From Endozoicomonas euniceicola (GTDB lineage Bacteria; Pseudomonadota; Gammaproteobacteria; Pseudomonadales; Endozoicomonadaceae): DNA of 64,000 nt. Of this stretch, positions 18,847 to 28,177 are shown one piece after another. The position numbers and the translations under genes were made by a program. Positions within the stretch are counted from its first letter, which is position 1. Every line of letters begins with the position of its first letter. A model generated the notes under the pieces. The model was given only the letters and a program-made list of their open reading frames with translations, was not told where the DNA came from and did not search any database. The stretch covers positions 5,830,501 through 5,894,500 of the forward strand of contig NZ_CP103300.1 of assembly GCF_025562755.1 (NCBI RefSeq), read 5' to 3'.

Positions 18847-20688
18847 TCACTTCTTGCTTCTACTCTCCCACCACCAGGTGTCCAGCCCGCTGGCATAGTC
18901 TGGTGCAATGTTCGGGTGTTTTAATCCCTTCCTGTAGACGAAGGGCCAGTAAGGCAGATACCACTGGGGAATGACGGCATAGTGCCACAGCACCACACGG
19001 TCAAGGGCGCGGGTAACGTCCACCAGTTCAGCCCTGGACCGGGTCTTCAGGGATTTTTCTATGAGGGCGTCCAGTGCCGGCAGACTGATCCCGGAAATAT
19101 TTTTGCCGGACTTGGCTCTGGCACTCTCACTGCCCCAGAAGTTTTTCAACTCGGTGCTGGGGGCGATGCCGGGATAAAAGCCGTGAATGACCATATCGAA
19201 ATCAAAGTCTCTCAGGCGATTGATGTACTGGGAGGTGTCGATGGTGTTCACCCTGGCATGGATACCCAGCGCTTTCAGGTTGTTAATGAAGGGAACCACA
19301 AAACGCTCGAATTCAGGCTGGGACAGCAGAATTTCAAACGCCATGGGTTCCCCCGTCTTCTGATGAACCAGCTTGCCACTTCGGAACTGCCAGCCTGCGT
19401 CTTTCAACAGTTTTAGTGCCTGCCGCTGATTGTTGCGCCAGTTGCCGCTGCCATCGGTGGTGGTGGGCTGGTAGACCCGGGTGAAGACTTCTTCAGGCAG
19501 TTCCTTGCGCCAGGGGGACAAGAGTTTAATCTCCTTTGCGGAGGGCAGAGCCTCGGCAGCCAGCTCAGAGTTAGAGAACAGGCTGTAGGCCTGTTTGTAA
19601 ATATTAAAGAACAGGTGTTTGTTGATCCACTGGAAATCCAGTGCCAGGCTGATGGCCTGACGCAAGCGCCGGTCTGCAAATTTAGCCTTACGCAGATTGA
19701 AGACAAAGGCACGCATCCCCAGCGTACTATTTGGCACCCCTTCCTGAATAATCTCTCCATTTTCAAGAGACTTGCCCTTGTAACCTTCCGCCCAGTTTTT
19801 TGGGTTAGCATCCACCCTCAGGTCATAGGCTCCCTGCTTGAAAGCTTCAAGAGCTATCTGGTCATCACGGTAATAATCTATACGCACTTCATCGAAGTTG
19901 TGGCGACCTTTGTTGACCGGTAAATCCCTGGCCCAGTAATGTTTCACGCGCTCATAAGTGACATGATGTCCTGGCTGAAAGTCTTTGATTTTAAAGGGAC
20001 CACTGGCTAATGGCAGGCTCAGGTCGGCAGTGGCGATATCATTTTCTGGTCTAGACCAAAAGTGCTTGGGTAGCACTCTTAACTGAGACAGTCTCAGGAG
20101 CAGGTGTTTGCCCTGGGGACGGGAAAAACGGAACTCAACCCTCAGACGGCTGGTGGCTTTAACAGAACTGACATCGGCATACAGGTTGCGGTAATGAGGC
20201 GGCCCTTTTTCTTTCAGAGTTTCAAAGGTGTAAACAACATCTTCCGCTGTCATAGGGACATTGTCGTGAAAGCGGGCATCCGGGTGAAGGTTATAGGCTA
20301 CCCATGTCATGTCCTCAGGGTACTCAATGGACTGGGCGATCAGCCCGTAAACGGTGTAAGGTTCATCGCCCGCTCTGACCATCAGCGTGTCGTAAAGGGT
20401 GTAGCTGTCTGCTGCCCAGTTGCCTTTGGGGGCAAAGGTATTGAAGGTGTCGAACGAGCCGGTGGCGGCTTTGCGCAGGATGCCTCCCTTGGGTGCCTGT
20501 GGGTTGGCATAATCAAAATGGGTAAAGTTTCCAGGGTGTTTGAACTGGTCATAAACACTCAGGGCATGGGAGCGAGTCACCCTTTTTTCTGAAAGGCTGT
20601 CGTCTGCCTGTAGCGAACCGGATAGCGTGTCAGACAGAAGCAGAGCGCTGACACAGAAGATACACAGGTGATAGAGAGCCGGTTTCAT
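18847..20688 (-). CDS. YejA-like peptide-binding protein, paralogue 2 (613 aa)
   Basis: This is a periplasmic solute-binding protein of the SBP_bac_5 family. It has a signal peptide (about residues 1-28), FTHFDYANPQAPKGG, then FDTFNTF, VPMTAEDVVYTFE (the conserved AEDV region) and the C-terminal ALDRVVLWHYAVIPQWY block shared with all YejA-like proteins here. It ends after SRSKK with no membrane anchor. It is a single gene, set apart from the three-gene cluster at 22.6-28.1 kb by the porin and facing it tail-first across a regulatory region. It presumably feeds the YejBEF channel, since no other permease is present. The ligand is unknown. Confidence 0.88.
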   Translation of the reverse strand: MKPALYHLCIFCVSALLLSDTLSGSLQADDSLSEKRVTRSHALSVYDQFKHPGNFTHFDYANPQAPKGGILRKAATGSFDTFNTFAPKGNWAADSYTLYDTLMVRAGDEPYTVYGLIAQSIEYPEDMTWVAYNLHPDARFHDNVPMTAEDVVYTFETLKEKGPPHYRNLYADVSSVKATSRLRVEFRFSRPQGKHLLLRLSQLRVLPKHFWSRPENDIATADLSLPLASGPFKIKDFQPGHHVTYERVKHYWARDLPVNKGRHNFDEVRIDYYRDDQIALEAFKQGAYDLRVDANPKNWAEGYKGKSLENGEIIQEGVPNSTLGMRAFVFNLRKAKFADRRLRQAISLALDFQWINKHLFFNIYKQAYSLFSNSELAAEALPSAKEIKLLSPWRKELPEEVFTRVYQPTTTDGSGNWRNNQRQALKLLKDAGWQFRSGKLVHQKTGEPMAFEILLSQPEFERFVVPFINNLKALGIHARVNTIDTSQYINRLRDFDFDMVIHGFYPGIAPSTELKNFWGSESARAKSGKNISGISLPALDALIEKSLKTRSRAELVDVTRALDRVVLWHYAVIPQWYLPYWPFVYRKGLKHPNIAPDYASGLDTWWWESRSKK

Positions 20689-20901
20689 TAGGGGAATCCT
20701 GAGTTGGGGCGTTCAGGCATTACATCGGCTTTTTACAGGCACTTTGCAGTGAGTTTTGGATTCGCAGAAATACGGGGTTGCGGTGAGCGAAAGTAGGTAT
20801 ATGACGCAATCTATTGATCTGTGACAAATAAATAATTTCTGGCAGGCGTATTCTTGGCCTCAAGAAAGCGCAGAGTCAGCCTCGCTTTTCTTAGGATCAA
20901 A

Positions 20902-21042
20902 TGTAATCGATTGCATGACTGTAATAAAAACGTCACTTTTTTTGACAAGAAAATGTAACCGGTTACATAATGGTCTGGCAGACTCATAAAGTCTGTGGGA
21001 GCAAAGCTCCTCATTTTTAACGAAGTCGTGTAACCGGTTACA
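20902..21042 (+). promoter_or_regulatory. Three LacI-type operators and promoter upstream of the porin
   Basis: Two perfect 14-bp palindromes TGTAACCGGTTACA lie at 20954-20967 and 21029-21042, with a diverged copy TGTAATCGATTGCA at 20902-20915. A TTGACA -35 (20942-20947) and CATAAT -10 (20966-20971, 18-base spacing) bracket the middle operator, so a bound repressor would block RNA polymerase. The symmetry with a central CG pair is characteristic of LacI/GalR-family sites. No LacI-family gene lies in this window, so the regulator is encoded elsewhere. Centre-to-centre spacings are 52 and 75 bases. Confidence 0.75.
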
Positions 21043-21169
21043 TTTTTGGTTCGTACTGAGTTGAGAACGATAGCCAGCTTCCTCAGAGCCAACAACTATA
21101 AGAGCTGTTTATCAAAACCTCCCAGAGAGGAGGTGATAATAATAAATACAAGTACAGGGAAAAATAATA

Positions 21170-22513
21170 ATGTTTAAAAGAACACTCATCGCTACCGCAG
21201 TGATTGCTGCTGCTTGTGCCTCAACCACCACCTCAGCCAACACTTCAACCTCAGCATTTTTTGATGACTCAACAGTTTCTGGTGGTGTCTATAACATGAC
21301 CCGGATACGGGATCGTCAGCCAAATGGTTCAGAGCATTTTGCTGAAAACATTCATCACTCCACGACGATGGTAGGCCTGAACTTCAGCTCTGGCCTGGTG
21401 GGTGGCGTGTTTGGTATCGACCTGGGGGCTCATGGCACCTGGGATATGTGGAACTCAGGTTCTTCACAGTGGAGTGAATTCTCCCTGGTTGATGATAAAA
21501 ATAAAATTAAAGACGGCTTCACTATAAACCGCGCCAACGTCAAACTCGATTTTGATGTGTTCAAGGCACGTGCAGGTTACATTCAGCCATCGGGGCCGGG
21601 TGTTCTCGGGGTGAACTGGAGCTTTATGCCGGGTACTTACCGTGGTGCCGAGGGTGTGTACAGCGCCAACGGACTCACCATTGCCTATATGTGGGCTGAT
21701 GAGTACAAGAACCCATGGAATTATGACATGGAGAAAATGACGCGTAATGATGCCGTAACAGACAAAGATGATAACGTCATTACTAAAGCCACTGAAATTG
21801 ACTATGTTCAGAGTCTGGGTGCCAGTTATGCTTTCGGTAATGGCTACAGCGTTTTAGGTGCCTGGGGTGAAGGCGAAGACTTTGTAGACCTGTACAAGTT
21901 TAAGCTGGCTAAGGACGGAGAAGGCTTTAATGTCAGCTACCACTTTTATGGCATGAATGACCGTGACGACAAAGAGGACTCTCTCAACAATATCTATGAC
22001 GGCCTGACCTACCAGCATGTTCTGATGTCAAAGTTCAATAAGGATAACTGGACATTCCGGGCTGAAGCGACTTACACCATAGCCAAGGGCAAACAGGGTA
22101 ACTTTGTTGTTCGTCCAACGGGTTACAATGGCGGTTTTGGTAAATCCAATGGTGCTTATGAAGTATGGTGGGATAGTCGTTCAGACTTTAACCATAACGA
22201 AGAAAAGGCGGTCTTCCTGGGTGCCACTTATGACTTTGACCATGGCTGGAGTGCCGGTGCCTCCTTCGCTTACGGTTGGGATGGTAAGTCCAATGACACT
22301 AAGGTGACTACAGAGAAGCTGAAAGAGATCGCTTACAACCTGGATGTAGGTTACACCTTCCAGTCTGGTCAACTAAAAGGGGCTTCGGTAAAGGCTCACT
22401 ATACCATTTATGACCTGGAGACAGATGTAAACAGCTGGTCTACTGCCTTCCCGAACGCTTTCCGTGATGAGCGGGACCTGAAAATTAGCTTTGCTATGCC
22501 ATTCTCATTCTGA
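21170..22513 (+). CDS. OprD/chitoporin-like outer-membrane porin (447 aa)
   Basis: This is an outer-membrane channel, likely for an oligosaccharide. It has a signal peptide (residues 1-23, cleavage near TSA/N). Alternating amphipathic strands run through the protein, rich in Tyr/Trp girdle residues (GYTFQSGQLKGASVKAHYTIY), and the protein ends in Phe (AMPFSF), the usual outer-membrane insertion signal. Length fits the OprD/ChiP family of about 420-470 residues. It has its own regulated promoter with three LacI-type operators, suggesting induction by a sugar. A strong terminator follows at 22562. It sits between peptide-binding protein genes but on the opposite strand, so it is probably not part of that system. 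The exact substrate cannot be read from sequence. Confidence 0.8.
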   Translation: MFKRTLIATAVIAAACASTTTSANTSTSAFFDDSTVSGGVYNMTRIRDRQPNGSEHFAENIHHSTTMVGLNFSSGLVGGVFGIDLGAHGTWDMWNSGSSQWSEFSLVDDKNKIKDGFTINRANVKLDFDVFKARAGYIQPSGPGVLGVNWSFMPGTYRGAEGVYSANGLTIAYMWADEYKNPWNYDMEKMTRNDAVTDKDDNVITKATEIDYVQSLGASYAFGNGYSVLGAWGEGEDFVDLYKFKLAKDGEGFNVSYHFYGMNDRDDKEDSLNNIYDGLTYQHVLMSKFNKDNWTFRAEATYTIAKGKQGNFVVRPTGYNGGFGKSNGAYEVWWDSRSDFNHNEEKAVFLGATYDFDHGWSAGASFAYGWDGKSNDTKVTTEKLKEIAYNLDVGYTFQSGQLKGASVKAHYTIYDLETDVNSWSTAFPNAFRDERDLKISFAMPFSF

Positions 22514-22561
22514 GTTTTTTCTGACGAGTCCCCCGTCAGACCTTGCTGAACCTGAACCCCG

Positions 22562-22587
22562 CCGCCGGATTCTCCGGCGGTTTTTTT
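22562..22587 (+). terminator. Rho-independent terminator of the porin
   Basis: An 8-bp GC stem CCGCCGGA / TCCGGCGG with a 3-base loop is followed directly by seven T. It ends one base before the convergent gene's stop codon. Confidence 0.92.
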
Positions 22588-22588
22588 A

Positions 22589-24385
22589 TTATCTCTTATC
22601 AAACCACCAGGTACTCATATCCAGTGCGTAAGGTGCTGTCTGTTGTGGGTGTTTCAGGAAATTCCGGTGAACCAGTGGCCAGTCGGGCTGATACCACAAT
22701 GGCAGGCTGTAATGCTCCCACAACAAAACTCTGTCTAACGCATGCACCAGAGACAGAAGCTGTTTGCGGCTGGTGGCGGTCGGTATACGTCCGACAATAT
22801 CGTCCACCACCGGATTCTTTACACCGGCAAGGTTGCGAGTACCCTGCAGTTCAGCAACGGCTGAACCGAAATGATCTTTTTGTTCGGTGCCGGGGGAAGG
22901 CGTGTGCCGGAATACGTTTGTCACCATATCAAAATCAAGGTTACGGATTCGTTCTATATACTGTGCCTTGTCTACTGTACGTATAGACAGTTCTATCCCC
23001 AGAGCCTTTAAACCCTGCTTAAAACCAATGGTATAACGTTCAAACTCAGGGTTGGTGAGTAGCAGCGTCAGCGTCAGGGGCTCGCCTTTGCTGCTTACCT
23101 GTTGATTATTCTTGATGCGCCAGCCAGCTTCTTTCAGCAGTGCCAGTGCTTTGGTCCGCTGAATTCGTTTACTGTTATGGTCATGGCCGGGAGGGGTGTA
23201 GGCTTTGCTGAATAATGGTTTGGGCAGCTGTTTGCGCCAGGGTTCCAGCCATTTAAGTTCACCGGGAGAGGGCAGGCCTTTTGCGCCCAGGTCGGTGCCG
23301 GAGAAATAGCTGTCTGCCCGATGCAGCAGGTCATGGAAATAGTTACGGTTAAGTCGGTCGAAATCCAGAGCTGACCCCAGCGCTTCCCGGACACGGGGGT
23401 CTTTCAGAAATGGCTTGCGGGTATTGTAAGTCAGCATAAGGGTCTGGGGGTTGCTGTTCGGCAGGGTTTCTGTCACCAGTCCCTTTTTTTTCAATAGTTT
23501 CTGGTCTTTACCGGAAAGCAGTTGTTGCCAGTGGTTCGGGTCTGAGACCAGCAACCAGTCGTATTCTCCGGCTAGCAGCCCCTGAAGGGCAACGCTGCTG
23601 TCCAGATAATAGGAAAAGTTAAGCCGGTCAAAGTTGAACCGACCCCGGTTGACTGGCAGGTCTTTCCCCCAGTAATTGGGGTCGCGCTGGTAGCTGATGC
23701 TGCGACCGGGACTCATTTCAGCGACTTTATAGGGGCCGCTGGTAACGGGAATGGTCAGCCCTGGGGAGGTAAAGTCTTTATCTTTCCAGTAATGCTTAGG
23801 AAAGATGGGCATTTGTCCAAGGTTGGTCACCAGCTCTCGATTTTTATTATGTTTGAACTTGAACAAGGCTCTGTTCGGTGCGGTTACTGTTACCTGATCA
23901 ACATCCAGATAAAAGTTGCGATAGAAGGTCGAACCTTTTTCCCGTAACAGGTCAAATGAAAACTTGATATCTTCAGCCGTGACCGGTTTGCCATCATTAA
24001 ATCGTGCTTTAGGGTTGATATAAAAGGCTACCCAGTGGTTGTCAGGGTCCCGTTCAATCTTTTCTGCGACCAGTCCGTACTTTGTCAACGGTTCATCCCA
24101 TGAGCGCGCCAGCAGCGAATCGTACTGGTAACCGGCTCCTGCTGCGGGTACACCACGGTCGATATAAGGATTCAGGCTGTCAAACTGACCGAGCGCGGAC
24201 TGCCTGAGGGTTCCACCTTTGGGAGCATCGGGGTTGACGTAGTTAAAGTGGCTAAAGCCTTCCGGGTAGGCGGGTTTGCCAAACAGGCTGACGGCGTGTT
24301 CAAGCGGAGCGGCAACAGTGATGCCCGAGAGAGTGCTCAGTGCCAGCAGAAATAGCCATGCCGCTGTTTTAATGTAATGAGTCAT
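22589..24385 (-). CDS. YejA-like peptide-binding protein, paralogue 3 (598 aa)
   Basis: This is an SBP_bac_5 family receptor. I start it at ATG 24385, not at the longer in-frame ORF from 24520: the ATG overlaps the stop of the upstream gene (ATGA), has AAGGA just ahead, and begins a clean signal peptide (WLFLLALSTLSGITVAA). It carries FSHFNYVNPDAPKGG, FDSLNPY, KPVTAEDIKFSFD and a C-terminal ALDRVLLWEHYSLPLWY block, ending STWWFDKR. It is third in a tight run of three paralogues and is translationally coupled to the second. It probably supplies a further peptide specificity to the shared YejBEF channel. Confidence 0.9.
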   Translation of the reverse strand: MTHYIKTAAWLFLLALSTLSGITVAAPLEHAVSLFGKPAYPEGFSHFNYVNPDAPKGGTLRQSALGQFDSLNPYIDRGVPAAGAGYQYDSLLARSWDEPLTKYGLVAEKIERDPDNHWVAFYINPKARFNDGKPVTAEDIKFSFDLLREKGSTFYRNFYLDVDQVTVTAPNRALFKFKHNKNRELVTNLGQMPIFPKHYWKDKDFTSPGLTIPVTSGPYKVAEMSPGRSISYQRDPNYWGKDLPVNRGRFNFDRLNFSYYLDSSVALQGLLAGEYDWLLVSDPNHWQQLLSGKDQKLLKKKGLVTETLPNSNPQTLMLTYNTRKPFLKDPRVREALGSALDFDRLNRNYFHDLLHRADSYFSGTDLGAKGLPSPGELKWLEPWRKQLPKPLFSKAYTPPGHDHNSKRIQRTKALALLKEAGWRIKNNQQVSSKGEPLTLTLLLTNPEFERYTIGFKQGLKALGIELSIRTVDKAQYIERIRNLDFDMVTNVFRHTPSPGTEQKDHFGSAVAELQGTRNLAGVKNPVVDDIVGRIPTATSRKQLLSLVHALDRVLLWEHYSLPLWYQPDWPLVHRNFLKHPQQTAPYALDMSTWWFDKR

Positions 24386-26217
24386 TTTTCCTTTTTCTCC
24401 CACCATGCAGTGAAATCCAGATGCCCGTTTAATGCCGTTCCAGAGGGGTAGTCTAGCCTGCTTCTGTGTGCCACACGCCATTGCCCGGCCTGTAGCTGAG
24501 GAATCAGGTAGTATTCCCATAACAGAATCCGGTCAAGGGCTCGGGTGACGGCGATCAGGTCTTCCAGAGTTTTAACGGCACGAACCTCTGCCAGCATGGC
24601 ATCAACCACCGGGTTGCTGACATTGGCGATATTCTGTGAACCCTGTTCATTGGCATACTGACTGTGCCAGTACCGCTGCAACTCATTACCGGGTGTTGTA
24701 CCGTGGCTGATGGTACGCAGCAGCATATCGTAATCCTTATTTCTGACCCGCTGGATATACTGGGCAAGATCGACGGTTTTTACCCGCATCTGAACCCCCA
24801 GCTGTTCCAGATTTCGCTGGAAAGGCAGTACGATACGTTCCTGCTCCGGTGTGGTAAGCAGCAGTTCAAAGCTCAGGGGCTGACCATTTTTCCTGTTGAC
24901 GCGCTGCTGATTTTTCACGAGCCAGCCCGACTGTTGTAGAAGTGAATGTGCCTGTTGCAGTTGTGTCCGGATATTTCCATCGCCTGAGGTTTTAACGGGT
25001 TGCCACTGCCGAGTGAACAGTTCAGCGGGTAGCTTCTGGCGAAAAGGTTGCAGCAGTTTGAGTTCTCTGGCGTCCGGGGCTGAATGCTGTCCGAACTCTG
25101 AATTGGCAAAGAGGCTGTGGGGCTGCTGGTAGTTGTTATACATCAGTGTCCGGTTGGTCCACTGGAAATCATAGCCCTGGCTGATGGCCTGACGAACCCG
25201 TCGGTCTTTGAAGACAGTACTTGAAGTATTGAATATAAATGCCTGAATCTGATTGGTTTTTCTTGGTAGAAGGGTCTTAATGATGTTACCGGATTTAACC
25301 GCTTTGCCGGTGTAACCGTGGCTCCAGTTTTTAGCGATGGTTTCCAGCCGTATATCATAACGCCCCGCAAGGAATGCCTGTAGTGAGACCGTAGCGTTAC
25401 GAAAATAGTCGTACTGAATCTGGCGGAAATTATTATGCCCCACTCTGACCGGGTGGTGTTTTGCCCAGTAATTTTCCACTTGCCTGAGAATCACCTGTTT
25501 ACCTGCCTCATAGCTTTTGATGGTGTAGGCTCCGGAGCTTAATGGCAGGGTCAGGTCAGCCCGGCTGAAGTCGTAACGTTCCCGGTCATGGGCGGGCAGA
25601 ATTGGCAGCTGGGCAATCTGGAACGGTAGCAGGCGATTTTCGTCATGGTTGTCATTGAGGTAAAAGATGATCTGTTGCGGGGATTCCACTTTAACGGATT
25701 CAACATTAGCCAGTGTGGCCCGATAGATGGGGGCATCCTTGCGGCTGAATTGTTCGAATGTGAATTGGACATCTACTGCGGTGATCGGTTTTCCATCAGC
25801 GAATCGTGCTTTGGGATTAAGGTAAAATCGAACCCAGCGGTTGCTGGCAGGGTACTCAATAGCTTCGGCGATCAGTCCGTACAGAGTGTAAGGTTCATCC
25901 TTGCTCCGTACCATCAGGCTGTCATAAAGATGTCCACTGAGACTGGCAGGCACACCTTTCGTGGTAAAGGCATTGAAGGTATCGAAAGTACCCTGAGCTG
26001 CCAGCCTGAGTGTGCCACTGGCGGGGGCGTTGGGGTTGATGTAGTTAAAGTGCTGAAAGTCAGCCGGGTAGAAGGGCTGGTCATAGAGTGCTCGGGCATG
26101 GCTTCTGGTAATCTGCCCGTCTGGCGCTGGTGGTTTAGCCGCATAAGTCAGAAGAACAGTCAGCAGTAACCCTGTAGCCAATATCCAACGGGTAAAACGA
26201 TTGCGGGGGTGACTCAC
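24382..26217 (-). CDS. YejA-like peptide-binding protein, paralogue 4 (611 aa)
   Basis: This is an SBP_bac_5 receptor with a signal peptide (about residues 10-27), then SHARALYDQPFYPADFQHF, NPNAPASG (Ser replacing the usual Lys-Gly of the paralogues) and FDTFNAFTTKGVPASL, which most resembles paralogue 2. The AEDV region reads KPITAVDVQFTFE and the C-terminus has ALDRILLWEYYLIPQL. It starts five bases after the previous gene's stop and overlaps the next gene by four bases. It has no anchor. It is probably a periplasmic peptide receptor of distinct specificity. Confidence 0.9.
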   Translation of the reverse strand: MSHPRNRFTRWILATGLLLTVLLTYAAKPPAPDGQITRSHARALYDQPFYPADFQHFNYINPNAPASGTLRLAAQGTFDTFNAFTTKGVPASLSGHLYDSLMVRSKDEPYTLYGLIAEAIEYPASNRWVRFYLNPKARFADGKPITAVDVQFTFEQFSRKDAPIYRATLANVESVKVESPQQIIFYLNDNHDENRLLPFQIAQLPILPAHDRERYDFSRADLTLPLSSGAYTIKSYEAGKQVILRQVENYWAKHHPVRVGHNNFRQIQYDYFRNATVSLQAFLAGRYDIRLETIAKNWSHGYTGKAVKSGNIIKTLLPRKTNQIQAFIFNTSSTVFKDRRVRQAISQGYDFQWTNRTLMYNNYQQPHSLFANSEFGQHSAPDARELKLLQPFRQKLPAELFTRQWQPVKTSGDGNIRTQLQQAHSLLQQSGWLVKNQQRVNRKNGQPLSFELLLTTPEQERIVLPFQRNLEQLGVQMRVKTVDLAQYIQRVRNKDYDMLLRTISHGTTPGNELQRYWHSQYANEQGSQNIANVSNPVVDAMLAEVRAVKTLEDLIAVTRALDRILLWEYYLIPQLQAGQWRVAHRSRLDYPSGTALNGHLDFTAWWEKKEK

Positions 26218-26222
26218 AGGTT

Positions 26223-28118
26223 TTATTTCCTTTTTGGCAATGAGTCCGGGTCATACCACCAGTTGTTCAGTCGAAATCCATACCGGCCTGGGGCAGCGGG
26301 TGGCACCAGGTGTTTCCAGTGTGCCACGCGGATAACGCTGTTGTGCCAGGTGGGTATGGTGTAATGCTGCCAGAGCAGCACCCGGTCAAGTGCGCTGATA
26401 TGGGTGCGAATCTGGTCTGAATCATCGCTGGTGGCAATGGTTTCTACCAGTTTATCCACAGCCGGGTCCTGAATACCAGCCAGATTATGACTGCCTTCCC
26501 TGCTTGCGCTTTCGGAGTGGAAGTAGTCGAACAGTCTGTCGTCCGGAAACGCCATCAGCGGTACCGATGTCAGAACCATATCAAACTGGTGCTGCTTGAT
26601 ACGGCGCTGGTACTGGCTCATATCAATGGGCTTGAAATCCATTTGAATGCCCACGGTCGAGAGGTTTTTGGCAAAGGGCATAATGAAGCGTTCGATGACT
26701 CTGGAATAATGCAGGAACTCAAACCGGAAGGGCTCTCCTTTATCGTTGACCAGCTGGCCTTTATGGTTTTTCCAGCCCGCCTGTTTCAGCAGGGGCAACG
26801 CCAGCCGCCGTTCTCTGTCAATAGAGCCGTCACCTTTCGGTTCTGTATGCGAAAATGTCTTATTAAACAAGTCATTGGGAAGGCTTTTTGAGAAAGGTTC
26901 GAGAAGTTTTTTTTCAGTGGCTGTAATCATTCCGCCTGGTTCAGAACCCGCAGCCGGAAAGAAACTCTGGTTTCTGGCATAGGCACTGTGAAAGAGAATC
27001 CGGTTGGTCCATTTCCAGTCGAACAGCATACTGATCGCCTGCCGTGTTCTTCGGTCCTTGAATAAAGGGTTGCGCTGATTAAAGGCATAAAAGAGTCTGC
27101 GGCCCGGTAAAGTGTAGGGTACTTCACGTTTAATCATCTCGCCGGAATGAAAGGCGGGCAGGTCGTAACCCTTTGCCCAGTTCTTTGCCTCCACTTCTAT
27201 AAAGGCATCAGCGTCTTTGGAGCGGAAGGACTCAAAGGCGACCCGGCGGTCCCGGAAAAAGTTCAGGGTGACTTTATCAAAGTTATAAAAGCCACGGTTG
27301 ACGGGCAGGTCTTTGCCCCAGTAGTCGTTTACCCGTTCAAATGTGACCGAGGTGCCGGGCTTAACCTTAGTGATGCGGTAGGGACCACTGAGCAGGGGTG
27401 GTTCGAGGGTTGACTGTGAGAAATCGTGTTTCTCCCAGTAATGCCCGGGCAGCACGGGCAGTTCCGCAATATGCAGGGGCAGGGTTCTGGATACGGGAGG
27501 TTTCAGGGTATAACGTACATGGTGCGGCCCCGGAGCCTCCAGCTTCACTACCTGCTCCAGCAGCATCTGATATTGAGGCGCACCGTGCTCTTTTAGCAGT
27601 TTGAAGGTATACAGGACATCTTTGCTGGTGATCGGCTGTTGATCATGGAAACGGGCTTCGGGACGCAGCCTGAACTCAAGGGTTTGCTTGTCTTTCGACA
27701 AGGCAACGGAGTGGGCGATCAGGCCGTAGAGTGTCCCGAGTTCTTCCTGTGCGGGGGCATAGACATTCATGCCGATCATCAGGGGCTCATTCAGTTCCAT
27801 CATTCCATATCGATAGACACTCGGTGCTGCTGAAGGGGGCGTCCCCTTTATGATGTAGGGATTAAGGCTGTCAAAACTACCATGAATGGAATAGCTGACA
27901 TGACCGCCTTTGGGTGCGTCAGGATTGATGGATTTGAAGTGGGGAAAGTCCTGCGCATAGACGGGTTTGTCGCCAATGCTGAGGGCGTGTTGCCAGTCCG
28001 GTTGGTAAGGAGCCTCATCATTCGCCTGAGCTTTAACCAGCAGCGGCGTAAAGGACAAAAGCATAATTAGCAAACAATGGTAATTGTTGTTTTTGTAGAT
28101 GTTCTGTTTACAAAACAA
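26223..28118 (-). CDS. YejA-like peptide-binding protein, paralogue 5 (up to 631 aa)
   Basis: This SBP_bac_5 receptor is first in the three-gene run. FPHFKSINPDAPKGG, FDSLNPYIIKGTPP, QPITSKDVLYTFK and ALDRVLLWQHYTIPTW are all present. It is slightly longer than its paralogues and the most divergent in the first half. The start is uncertain: the longest frame begins at a TTG (28118) with no clear ribosome site. An internal ATG at 28064 would leave a very short signal sequence (MLLSFTPLLVKAQA). The longer form gives a more normal signal peptide with a basic, Asn-rich front. A hairpin upstream separates it from mltD. Confidence 0.85.
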   Translation of the reverse strand: MFCKQNIYKNNNYHCLLIMLLSFTPLLVKAQANDEAPYQPDWQHALSIGDKPVYAQDFPHFKSINPDAPKGGHVSYSIHGSFDSLNPYIIKGTPPSAAPSVYRYGMMELNEPLMIGMNVYAPAQEELGTLYGLIAHSVALSKDKQTLEFRLRPEARFHDQQPITSKDVLYTFKLLKEHGAPQYQMLLEQVVKLEAPGPHHVRYTLKPPVSRTLPLHIAELPVLPGHYWEKHDFSQSTLEPPLLSGPYRITKVKPGTSVTFERVNDYWGKDLPVNRGFYNFDKVTLNFFRDRRVAFESFRSKDADAFIEVEAKNWAKGYDLPAFHSGEMIKREVPYTLPGRRLFYAFNQRNPLFKDRRTRQAISMLFDWKWTNRILFHSAYARNQSFFPAAGSEPGGMITATEKKLLEPFSKSLPNDLFNKTFSHTEPKGDGSIDRERRLALPLLKQAGWKNHKGQLVNDKGEPFRFEFLHYSRVIERFIMPFAKNLSTVGIQMDFKPIDMSQYQRRIKQHQFDMVLTSVPLMAFPDDRLFDYFHSESASREGSHNLAGIQDPAVDKLVETIATSDDSDQIRTHISALDRVLLWQHYTIPTWHNSVIRVAHWKHLVPPAAPGRYGFRLNNWWYDPDSLPKRK

Positions 28119-28128
28119 GAGAGGAATC

Positions 28129-28167
28129 CGCAGAATCAGTCAAAACAGTTATAGCACTGATTCTGCG
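28129..28167 (-). terminator. Long-stem hairpin after mltD
   Basis: There is a perfect 12-bp stem (CGCAGAATCAGT and its complement) with a 15-base loop, starting 11 bases past the mltD stop. No U-run follows on the transcribed strand. It may end mltD transcription inefficiently, or act at the start of the binding-protein operon leader, which begins immediately after it. Confidence 0.45.
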
Positions 28168-28177
28168 AACAAACAGC

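Noticed and set aside
24386..24520. 45-residue N-terminal extension of binding protein 3
   Set aside because: It overlaps the upstream paralogue's coding end, has no signal-peptide logic and ignores the ATGA junction with a ribosome site.
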